Shown: piece by piece, positions 17,017 through 28,760 of the stretch | Layout of the letters: every line of letters begins with the position of its first letter | Position numbering within the stretch: the first letter of the stretch is position 1 | Source of the DNA: Variovorax paradoxus | Lineage (GTDB): Bacteria; Pseudomonadota; Gammaproteobacteria; Burkholderiales; Burkholderiaceae_C | Assembly (NCBI RefSeq): GCF_000834655.1 | Contig: NZ_JXQQ01000003.1 | Span: 28,428-92,427, forward strand | DNA: 64,000 nucleotides | Direction of reading: 5' to 3' | Notes under the pieces: model-generated | Databases searched by the model: none | Told to the model about the DNA's origin: nothing | Seen by the model: the letters and a program-made list of their open reading frames with translations, nothing else | Made by a program: the position numbers and the translations under genes

Positions 17017-17370
17017 GTGAACTTCAAACGACAACCTTCCGTCTTCAAATGGGCAACCCTCGGCGCGATCGCTGCCGGCGCATTGCTCGCCGCAGGTGCC
17101 GCCGATGCGCGCGGCAGCTGGTCGGTGCAGATCGGCACGCCCGGTTATGTGGGGGGCGGTTATCCGGCGCCGTATTACGCGCCGCCGCCGGTTTATTACC
17201 CGGCACCGATCTACTACCAGCCCGCACCGCCCGTCTATTACCGGCCGCCGCCGCCGGTGTATTACCGTCCGGCACCCATTTACAGCCCGCCGCCCGGACG
17301 CATTTATTACGGCCCGGGTTATCCGTACCGTCCGCCCAATGGCGATGAATGGGACGACGAGCGGGACTGA
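17017..17370 (+). CDS. Exported Pro/Tyr-rich low-complexity protein
   Basis: A 117-residue protein from a GTG start, with a signal peptide (ATLGAIAAGALLAAGAADA) and a tail built from PPPVYY/APIYY-type repeats (residues 50-105). Such proteins are common in beta-proteobacteria and are often annotated as PXPV or YXWGXW-like repeat proteins of unknown function, likely at the cell envelope. The end (GDEWDDERD) is acidic. It lies 71 bases after the cyclase-FHA gene. Confidence 0.65.
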   Translation: MNFKRQPSVFKWATLGAIAAGALLAAGAADARGSWSVQIGTPGYVGGGYPAPYYAPPPVYYPAPIYYQPAPPVYYRPPPPVYYRPAPIYSPPPGRIYYGPGYPYRPPNGDEWDDERD

Positions 17371-17394
17371 AGTCTTTAACAGTCGGCTTAATTG

Positions 17395-17418
17395 AAGACC
17401 TGCCAAAGTAGGTCTTTT
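17395..17418 (+). terminator. Rho-independent terminator candidate
   Basis: A 7-bp perfect stem (AAGACCT / AGGTCTT) with an 8-base loop, the right arm running into TTTT, 24 bases after the stop of the Pro/Tyr-rich protein. The stem is modest in GC and the T-run short, so it is moderate in strength. Confidence 0.5.
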
Positions 17419-17441
17419 GAGTTGCCAATTTTGTTTCTGAA

Positions 17442-17496
17442 GTGACGAAAAAGTCACATAAAGTCACAAATATGGGCTTGACGACACTCTCGTCAA
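17442..17496. promoter_or_regulatory. Inverted repeats in the DUF1800/DUF1501 promoter region
   Basis: Two elements lie upstream of the DUF1800 gene: GTGAC-N6-GTCAC (17442-17457) with a further GTCAC half-site at 17463-17467, and TTGACG-N7-CGTCAA (17478-17496). The TTGACG arm also resembles a -35 box. They look like operator sites for one or two regulators. Confidence 0.45.
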
Positions 17497-17581
17497 AGAT
17501 TCTTACCACCGAAATCCACAGGGCACGGCACTTGCCTTGATCCGCTCTACCGGCGTCGGAACGCCGCAGGAGCGAGGAAAC

Positions 17582-19399
17582 ATGGTGGAACGGATCGAAG
17601 CCGGTTGCGCGAGCGTGGCCGACGAACTGGCGTACGTCGATGCGCCGACAACAGACCCAGCCGGAAGCGAAACGTCGTCCGGGCCCGCGAAGGCCCTGGC
17701 GACGTTTTCCATCGCGGCCGCGCTTGCGGCCTGCGGCGGGGGCGGCGGCGGAAGCGGCGGGGGCGGAGGCGGATTCGCCGGCGGCTTTCTCCCGCCGGGC
17801 GCCGGTAGCGGCGCCGACGCCGGCCCGTACCGCTATCCGCAGGCCAAGACCGACGACGAAGCCGCGCGCTTTTTGCTCCAGGCGCAGTTCTCGGCCTCCG
17901 AAGCCGAGATCGCCGACGTGCGCAACAAGGGCTACCTGCCCTGGCTCAGCGAGCAGTTCGGCGCACCGCGCGCGCAGTCGGCCTGGGAATGGCTCGACAG
18001 CAAGCCCTACGACAGCACCGCGATCGACGCCGCCGTCTGGCGCCAGCTGATGGTGTCGGTCGATCCGGTGCGCAAGCGCATGGCGCTCGCGCTCAGCGAG
18101 ATCTTCGTGGTCTCGGCCAACGAGATCGGCTCGAACTGGCCGCACGCCATGATGGCCCAGTACTTCGACACGCTCGTCGCGGGCGCCACCGGCAACTTCC
18201 GCACGCTGCTGGAAGACATCACGCTCAACCCCGCGATGGGCTTCTACCTGAATACGCGCGACAACCGGAAGGAAGACGGCCGGGGCCGCCAGCCCGACGA
18301 GAACTACGCGCGCGAAGTCATGCAGCTCATGACGATCGGCCTGTCGCAGCTCAACGCCGACGGCACGGTGAAGACCGGCCCCGACGGCCAGCCGCTGGAC
18401 ACCTACACGCAGGACGACGTGACGAACCTGGCACGCGTCTTCACCGGCTACGTGCTCGACATCCGCGGCGCCGAACGCACCGGTTTCACCCCGCCCAACG
18501 GCGGCGGCGCGTTCGACACCAAGGACTGGACCACGCGCCCCATGGCCTACGTGGCCGCGAACCATTCCATGCAGGAGGCGAAGTTCCTCGGCACCACCGT
18601 GCCCGGGGGCACGCCCGGCCCGGCGGCGCTGAAGATCGCGCTCGATGCGCTCTTCAACCACCCGAACGTCGGCCCCTTCATCGGCAAGCAGCTGATCCAG
18701 CGGCTGGTGACGAGCAACCCGAGCCCGGGCTACGTCAAGCGCGTGGCCGATGTCTTCGCCAACAACGGCGCCGGCGTGCGCGGCGAGATGAAGAGCGTGT
18801 TCGCAGCCATCCTGCTGGACGACGACGCGCGCGGCCCGGGCGGCTTGTCGGACCCGAACTTCGGGCGCCTGCGCGAACCGATGCTGCGCTTCGTGCAGTG
18901 GGGCCGCACCTGCGGCATCGCCTCGGCCTCCGATGCCTGGAAGATCGGCATCCTCACGGACGCTAGCAACGGGCTCGGCCAGAGCCCGCTGCGCTCGCCC
19001 TCGGTCTTCAACTTCTTCCGGCCCGGCTACGTGCCGCCGTCCACCGCCATCGCCGGCAACAAGATGGTTGCTCCCGAGTTCCAGCTGGTCAACGAAAGCA
19101 GCGTGGGCGGCTATCTCAACTTCATGCAGGGCGTGTTGCCCAACGGCTTCAGCAGCAAGGACGTGATGGCCAGCTATGCGGCCGAGAAGGCCTTGGTGCT
19201 CGACCCCGCGGCGCTGGTGCGGCGCCTGAACCTCGTGTTGACCGGCAACCAGCTGTTGCCCTCGACCGTCACCCTCATCACCACCGCGCTCGCCACGCCC
19301 AATCTCACGGCGGCGAGCAACGACGGCGCGAAGCTCAATCGCATCTGCGCCGCCATCCTCCTGGTGATGGGTTCGCCCGAATACCTCGTCCAGAAATAA
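17582..19399 (+). CDS. DUF1800 domain protein
   Basis: A 605-residue DUF1800 protein. The N-terminal part ends in a lipobox-like ATFSIAAALAAC at residue 51, followed by a long glycine run, so it is probably an exported lipoprotein, although 37 residues before the hydrophobic core is long for a signal peptide. DUF1800 signatures include ARFLLQAQFSASEAEI, RKRMALALSEIFVVS, NPAMGFYLN and NPNYAREVMQL-like DENYAREVMQLMTIG. Its function is unknown; it is nearly always encoded with a DUF1501 protein, as here (22 bases downstream). ATG 17582 is chosen for its AGGAGCGAGG site over an upstream TTG. Confidence 0.85.
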   Translation: MVERIEAGCASVADELAYVDAPTTDPAGSETSSGPAKALATFSIAAALAACGGGGGGSGGGGGGFAGGFLPPGAGSGADAGPYRYPQAKTDDEAARFLLQAQFSASEAEIADVRNKGYLPWLSEQFGAPRAQSAWEWLDSKPYDSTAIDAAVWRQLMVSVDPVRKRMALALSEIFVVSANEIGSNWPHAMMAQYFDTLVAGATGNFRTLLEDITLNPAMGFYLNTRDNRKEDGRGRQPDENYAREVMQLMTIGLSQLNADGTVKTGPDGQPLDTYTQDDVTNLARVFTGYVLDIRGAERTGFTPPNGGGAFDTKDWTTRPMAYVAANHSMQEAKFLGTTVPGGTPGPAALKIALDALFNHPNVGPFIGKQLIQRLVTSNPSPGYVKRVADVFANNGAGVRGEMKSVFAAILLDDDARGPGGLSDPNFGRLREPMLRFVQWGRTCGIASASDAWKIGILTDASNGLGQSPLRSPSVFNFFRPGYVPPSTAIAGNKMVAPEFQLVNESSVGGYLNFMQGVLPNGFSSKDVMASYAAEKALVLDPAALVRRLNLVLTGNQLLPSTVTLITTALATPNLTAASNDGAKLNRICAAILLVMGSPEYLVQK

Positions 19400-19421
19400 G
19401 CAACGCGGGAGCCTTTCGTCC

Positions 19422-20897
19422 ATGTACCTGATCGATCCCGCGCGGCACACTCGCCGCGCGTTCCTCCGCCGCACGGGCCAGCTCGCGATGGCCGGCACCG
19501 CGCTGCCGTTCGCGCTCAACCTTGCCGCCATGGGCGAGGCCGCCGCGCAAGCCGCGCCCGGCGACGACTACCGCGCGCTGGTGTGCGTGTTTCTCTTCGG
19601 CGGCAACGACTATGCGAACACCGTCGTCACCTACGACGCCGACAGCTACGGCCAGTACAGCCTGATCCGCGGCGGCAACGGCGAGGCGGGCGGCGGCATC
19701 GCCATCGCGCGCGCCGCGCTCGCCGCGACCGAGCTCAAGCCGACGCAGGCACTTCCCGGCGGGCGCGCGTATGCGCTGCATCCGTCGATGACGGGGCTGG
19801 CGGACCTCTTCAACAACCAGGGCAAGGTGGCGGTGCAGCTGAACGTCGGCCCGCTCATCAAGCCGCTGACGCGCGCGCAATACAACAGCAGCAACCGCCG
19901 CGACTTCCCGGTTCCGCCCAAGCTCTTCTCGCACAACGACCAGCAATCGGTGTGGCAGTCGTCCTCGCCCGAAGGCTCGACGGTCGGCTGGGGCGGCAAC
20001 CTCGGCGACCTGGCGCTCTCGCCGAACGGGGGCTCGCTCTTCACCTGCATGTCGGTCGCGGGCAATGCGGTGTTCCTCTCGGGCGACCAGGCGCTGCAGT
20101 ACCAGGTGGGAACGGGCGGCGCGGTGCGCATCGGCGCGGTGAGCGGCGTCGGCGGCAACCTTTACGGCTCGGCCACGGTAAAGGCCGCGATGCAGCAGAT
20201 CGCGCAGCGCGAGAGCGGCCACACGCTGGAGAACGAATACACCAAAGTCATCCGCCGCGCGGTCTCGGCCGAGGGCAAGATCACCGAAGCGATCCAGTCC
20301 GACTTCGCGTCCGGCACGTTCCCGACCCAGAACAACCTGGCCGACCAGCTCAAGATGGTGGCGCGCCTGATCCGCGGGCGCGAAGCGCTGGGCGTCAAGC
20401 GGCAGGTGTTCTTCGTCTCGATGGGAGGCTTCGACCTGCATGACGACCTGATCGCGCGCCAGCCGGGGCTGATGAAGAACCTGTCCGACGCGCTGGTCGC
20501 CTTCCACAACCAGATGGGCGTGCTCGGCGTGGCCGACAAGGTCACGGCATTCACCGCGTCCGACTTCGGCCGCACGCTCTCGAGCAACAGCAACGGCTCC
20601 GACCACGGCTGGGGCGGCCACCACTTCGTGGTCGGCGGTGCGGTGAAGGGCAAGGCGCTGTACGGCACGGCGCCGCCGGTGAGCATCACCAACACCGCCT
20701 CCGACATCGACCAGTGGCACGTGGGGCAGGGGCGGCTCATTCCCACCACCTCGGTCGACCAGTACGCGGGCACGCTGGCGCGCTGGTTCGGCGTGCCGGA
20801 CGACCAGCTCGACGGCATCCTGCCGAACCTCAAGAACTTCGGCATGACGGCACCGAGCGGCATTGCGTATCCACGCAACGTGGGGTTCATGGGATGA
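19422..20897 (+). CDS. DUF1501 domain protein with Tat signal
   Basis: A 491-residue DUF1501 protein. The start has a twin-arginine signal (HTRRAFLRRTGQLAMAGTAL) ending near AAAQA, so the folded protein is likely exported with a bound cofactor or metal. The body resembles the alkaline-phosphatase/sulfatase superfamily: VCVFLFGGNDYANTVVTYDA near the N-terminus, SDFGRTLSSNSNGSDHGWGG and HHFVVGGAVKG near the C-terminus. The DUF1800-DUF1501 pair is widespread in proteobacteria and planctomycetes but has no assigned role. Its stop overlaps the next start by 4 bases. Confidence 0.87.
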   Translation: MYLIDPARHTRRAFLRRTGQLAMAGTALPFALNLAAMGEAAAQAAPGDDYRALVCVFLFGGNDYANTVVTYDADSYGQYSLIRGGNGEAGGGIAIARAALAATELKPTQALPGGRAYALHPSMTGLADLFNNQGKVAVQLNVGPLIKPLTRAQYNSSNRRDFPVPPKLFSHNDQQSVWQSSSPEGSTVGWGGNLGDLALSPNGGSLFTCMSVAGNAVFLSGDQALQYQVGTGGAVRIGAVSGVGGNLYGSATVKAAMQQIAQRESGHTLENEYTKVIRRAVSAEGKITEAIQSDFASGTFPTQNNLADQLKMVARLIRGREALGVKRQVFFVSMGGFDLHDDLIARQPGLMKNLSDALVAFHNQMGVLGVADKVTAFTASDFGRTLSSNSNGSDHGWGGHHFVVGGAVKGKALYGTAPPVSITNTASDIDQWHVGQGRLIPTTSVDQYAGTLARWFGVPDDQLDGILPNLKNFGMTAPSGIAYPRNVGFMG

Positions 20898-21250
20898 ACG
20901 AAGCGAGCGGCATGAAGGGGGTGAAAGGGATGAACGGCTTGAACGGCAACGAGGGCGGCACGCGCGTGTCCTTTCCGTCCGATGGCGCCAGGAAGACATC
21001 GTTGCGCGTTCGCGGCACGGACCTCACGCCCATGCACCCTTACTCCAGCGTCGAAGGCGCCGTCGCGGCCATCGACGCGCTGGACCGAAGGCTGCGGGAG
21101 TTCGAGCTTTCGGTGTCCGACGAGCTGCAGGACTACCTCGGCGTGCAGATGGCGCAGATCACCGACCGTGCGCTGGCGCGCGGCTGGGAGCCGATCAGCT
21201 TCATGCAGAAGAACGGGTTCCGGCGCTATCGCTTCAAGGCGATGCGTTAG
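20894..21250 (+). CDS. Small unknown protein coupled to the DUF1501 gene
   Basis: A 118-residue protein that starts within the DUF1501 stop (ATGA). The first 30 residues are a Gly/Asn/Met-rich low-complexity stretch (MKGVKGMNGLNGNEGG), followed by a basic region and a helical core (AIDALDRRLREFELSVSDEL, then MAQITDRALARGWEPISFM). No family recognised. Coupling to DUF1501 suggests it belongs to the same unit. Confidence 0.6.
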   Translation: MNEASGMKGVKGMNGLNGNEGGTRVSFPSDGARKTSLRVRGTDLTPMHPYSSVEGAVAAIDALDRRLREFELSVSDELQDYLGVQMAQITDRALARGWEPISFMQKNGFRRYRFKAMR

Positions 21251-21325
21251 GCTGGCGGCCGGCGACGGGGCGGATCGGCCAGGGTCAGCGCGTCGATGCT
21301 CTTTTCATTGGAACGACAGGAAACG

Positions 21326-21952
21326 ATGCAAATGACAACGAAACGCCACGGCCTCTGTGTCGGCATCCTCTCCACGCTGCTGCTCGCATCCTGCGGGGGT
21401 GGTGGCGGAGGAGGCGGGGGAGGCGGCGTACCGATCGGGTTGGGCGTGCCGCCTGCGCCTGCCCCTGCACCCGCCGCGCCGCCCGCACCCGCTCCCGCGC
21501 CGGGCCCCGTCGCCCTCGAAAGCTGCGGCCTGCCGGACTTCGTGCAGGACACGCTCACGCGCGTCAACCAGTTCCGCAGCCAGGCGCAGACCTGCGGCGC
21601 CACTTCGTTCCCGGCCGCCGCGCCCCTCGCGTGGGACGGACAACTCGATGCGGCCGCCGCACGCCATTCGCGGGACATGGTCGCCAAGAATTTCTTCGAC
21701 CACACCGGCTCGGACGGCAGCACCGTGGGCACCCGCGCGACCGGCGCGGGCTACAAGTGGTCGGGTGTCGGCGAGAACATCGCGGCCGGGCAGAACAGCG
21801 TCGCCTCGGCCATGAACTCGTGGCAAGGCAGCGAGGGCCACTGCCGCAACCTGATTGGCGCGAACTACAAACACGTGGCGCTCGCCTGCGTGCGCGGCGG
21901 CGCGGGGAACGCCTATCCGTTCTACTGGACGATGGTGCTCGGGACGCCCTGA
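21326..21952 (+). CDS. CAP/SCP-domain lipoprotein
   Basis: A 208-residue secreted protein. A lipobox (LLLASC) is followed by an uninterrupted glycine tract and a Pro/Ala linker, then a CAP (SCP/PR-1) domain from about residue 75: NQFRSQAQTCG, LAWDGQLDAAAARHSRDM, FFDHTGSDGSTVGTR, GENIAAGQ and HCRNLIGANYKHVALACV. Bacterial CAP proteins are extracellular and mostly of unknown function. The Gly tract resembles that of the DUF1800 protein nearby, hinting at shared surface display. Confidence 0.85.
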   Translation: MQMTTKRHGLCVGILSTLLLASCGGGGGGGGGGGVPIGLGVPPAPAPAPAAPPAPAPAPGPVALESCGLPDFVQDTLTRVNQFRSQAQTCGATSFPAAAPLAWDGQLDAAAARHSRDMVAKNFFDHTGSDGSTVGTRATGAGYKWSGVGENIAAGQNSVASAMNSWQGSEGHCRNLIGANYKHVALACVRGGAGNAYPFYWTMVLGTP

Positions 21953-21995
21953 AGAAGGGCCCGCGCCCGGCCCGCTGGGCCGCTGCGCTGCTGGC

Positions 21996-22358
21996 CTAGC
22001 GCGACGGCTGCGCCAGGATGCGATCAAGTTGATCGATGTCGATCGGCTTTTGCAGGTGATGGTCGAACAGCCCCTTGGCCGATTCGCCCGCCGCGTCCTG
22101 CGCGGAGAAGCCAGAGATCGCGACCAGGAGCCGCGGCGTGCCTTCGGCGGTGCTGGCGCGCAGCCGCCGCGCCACCTCGGTGCCAGGAAAGTCGGGCAGC
22201 GTGAGGTCGATCAGCGCGGCATCGAAGTGCTCGGCGGCCGCCGCGTCCATCGCCTGCTGCGCCGTGTAGGTGCAGCGCGCGGTGTGGTCCTGCAGCGTGA
22301 GGAGTTCCTGCAGCAGGTCGGCAGCGGCTTCGTTGTCATCCACGATCAGCACGTTCAC
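21996..22358 (-). CDS. Single-domain response regulator (CheY-like)
   Basis: A 120-residue receiver with no output domain, from a GTG start. It begins MNVLIVDDNEAAADLLQEL; the phospho-acceptor Asp is in AALIDLTLPDFPGTEV and the Lys in HHLQKPIDI. It is the last gene of the minus-strand signalling operon, 73 bases after the receiver-kinase gene, and may be the final phosphate carrier. Confidence 0.88.
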   Translation of the reverse strand: MNVLIVDDNEAAADLLQELLTLQDHTARCTYTAQQAMDAAAAEHFDAALIDLTLPDFPGTEVARRLRASTAEGTPRLLVAISGFSAQDAAGESAKGLFDHHLQKPIDIDQLDRILAQPSR

Positions 22359-22418
22359 AGGTATTTTTCTTTCTCGTCAGTCGAAAGAAGCAGTATCAAC
22401 GGATTGTGTCCTGGGCTT

Positions 22419-22431
22419 CGTAGGGGTGTTC

Positions 22432-22436
<5 letters not shown>
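22419..22436. promoter_or_regulatory. Inverted repeat CGTAGG-N6-CCTACG
   Basis: A perfect 6-bp inverted repeat overlaps the stop codon of the receiver-kinase gene (22432-22434) and precedes the lone receiver gene by about 60 bases. There is no T-run on the minus strand, so an operator is more likely than a terminator. Its CGTAG/CTACG core recalls the tandem operator at 11009-11046. Confidence 0.4.
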
Positions 22437-23650
<1,214 letters not shown>

Positions 23651-23661
<11 letters not shown>

Positions 23662-24265
23662 GGGCGGCCTCCAGTTGCAGAAGCAGGGCGCGAAGCTCGC
23701 GCAGGGGTAGCACGTGGTCGGGGGCGTGTCGCGCGATGGCGGCGTTGGGCATGATGGAAATCAGGGCTTCTTTCGGGTCCTGCACGGCGGTAAGGCCGCC
23801 GGCCAGGTGGATGCGGTACAGGCCTTCCGCGCCGTCGTCGTTGGCGCCGGTCAACAGGAAACCGGCCAGCGCGGGGCCATAGGCATCGGCTGCCGAGGCC
23901 ATCAGCACGTCGATGGACGGCCGCGAGAACAGCACCGGCGCCTCGCAGCTGAGCGAGAAACAGCGCTCGCGCTCGACCGACAGGTGGTAGCCCGGCGGCG
24001 CGAAATAGAGGGTGCCGGCCGCGAGCGGCATCTTGTCGGCAGCCTCCCGCACGTGGATCGGCAGGCGCTGAGCAAAGATTTCGGCCAGGTGGCTGTCGTG
24101 GTTCTCGGGCAGGTGCAGCACCACCGTCATCGGAATGTGCCAGCTCGCGGGCAGGTCCGCCAGCAGCGCCAGCAGCGCATCGATGCCCCCGGCCGAGGCG
24201 CCGAGCACGATGGCGTCCACGCGCTTGCGGGTGAGGGGGCGTGCAGGGGAAACAGGTGCCGTCAT
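23651..24265 (-). CDS. cheB: CheB-type protein-glutamate methylesterase, without receiver
   Basis: A 204-residue stand-alone CheB catalytic domain. The Ser-His-Asp triad is S24 in VLGASAGGIDALL, H51 in VVLHLPENH and Asp in LLTGANDDGAEG (about residue 144). Classical CheB has an N-terminal receiver; here it is absent. It would demethylate or deamidate glutamates of a receptor or of a kinase in this operon. ATG 24265 overlaps the cheR stop by 4 bases. Confidence 0.88.
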
Positions 24266-25118
24266 GTCGCCTTGCGGTAGATGCGCTCGGCGCGCGCGTG
24301 CGGCGCAAAGCGGTCCGCGTACGCGGAAAAATCGATGCTCTCCTTGGACCCCAGCCCGAGAAAGCCGCGGTGCGACAGCGACTCGTGGAAGAGCCCGAGC
24401 GCGCGGTCCTGCAGCAGCCGGTTGAAGTAGATGAGCACGTTGCGGCACGACACCAGTTGCGTCTCGGCGAACACGCTGTCGGTCGCCAGGCTGTGGTCCG
24501 CGAAGATCACGTCGGCGCAGAGCGTCGGGTCGAAGCGGGCCGCATCGTAGGCGGCGGTGTAGTAGTCGGAAAACGAGCTGCGCCCGCCCGCGCGCTGGTA
24601 GTTGGTGGTGTAGCCGCGAATCGCCTCCAGCGGAAAGATGCCCTGGCGCGCCTTCTCGAGCGAGGCCGGGTTGATGTCGGTCGCATAGATCTGCGTGCGC
24701 TCGAGCAGCCCTTCCTCGCGCAGCAGGATGGCGAGCGAAAACACTTCCTCGCCCGTGCTGCAGCCCGCCACCCACACCTTGACCGACGGATAGGTGTGCA
24801 GGATCGGCACCACGTGCTCCCGCAGCGCCAGAAAGTACGACGGGTCGCGGAACATCTCGCTCACCGGGATCGTGAGGAACTGCAGCAGCCGGCCGAACAG
24901 CGCCGCATCGCGCAGCACCTTGTCCTGCAGCGCCGAGATGTTCGGCAGCCCGAGCTGCTCCAGCGCATAGAGCACGCGCCGCTTCTGCGAGGCCGTGGTG
25001 TAGTTGCGGAAGTCGTAGCTGTACTTGAGATAAATGGCCTCCATCAGGAGGCGCAGCTCGATCTCCGTATCGCTGAGCGGCTGCAGCGGCGGGGGCGGCG
25101 GGGAGGGCGGCTTGGCGG

Positions 25119-25122
<4 letters not shown>
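24262..25122 (-). CDS. cheR: CheR-type protein-glutamate methyltransferase
   Basis: A 286-residue CheR. After a Pro-rich start come the N-terminal helical domain (LKYSYDFRNYTTASQKRRVL) and the SAM-binding domain: VWVAGCSTGEEVFSLAILLR, IYATDINPASLEKARQGIF and LVSCRNVLIYFN. It methylates glutamates using SAM. The GTG start overlaps the hybrid kinase stop by 4 bases. No methyl-accepting chemotaxis protein is encoded in the window. Confidence 0.9.
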
Positions 25123-28616
<3,494 letters not shown>

Positions 28617-28733
28617 CAGCACATTTGTAAGCAAAACTTGTCAAGTTTTGCCGAAAAGGGAGGGTCGTCCTGTCGGAGAAGACCCCGAGACCTTCGATTG
28701 AACCTCAACGGCAACACCTTGCTGCTCGTTATA

Positions 28734-28749
28734 CTGTAGTTTCATACAG
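28734..28749 (+). promoter_or_regulatory. LexA-type SOS box, CTGT-N8-ACAG
   Basis: A perfect CTGT-N8-ACAG element lies 12 bases before the ATG of the helicase gene and overlaps a TATACT sequence (28730-28735) that could be the -10. This is the LexA consensus of gamma- and beta-proteobacteria, including the flanking TA before CTGT. The genes behind it, a helicase and AlkB, are DNA-repair genes, which strengthens the call. Confidence 0.75.
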
Positions 28750-28760
28750 TGATTCGAGAG

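Noticed and set aside
17045..19531. 828-codon minus-strand frame opposite DUF1800
   Set aside because: Arg/Ala/His-rich shadow with no family features; the plus frame is a clear DUF1800 protein.
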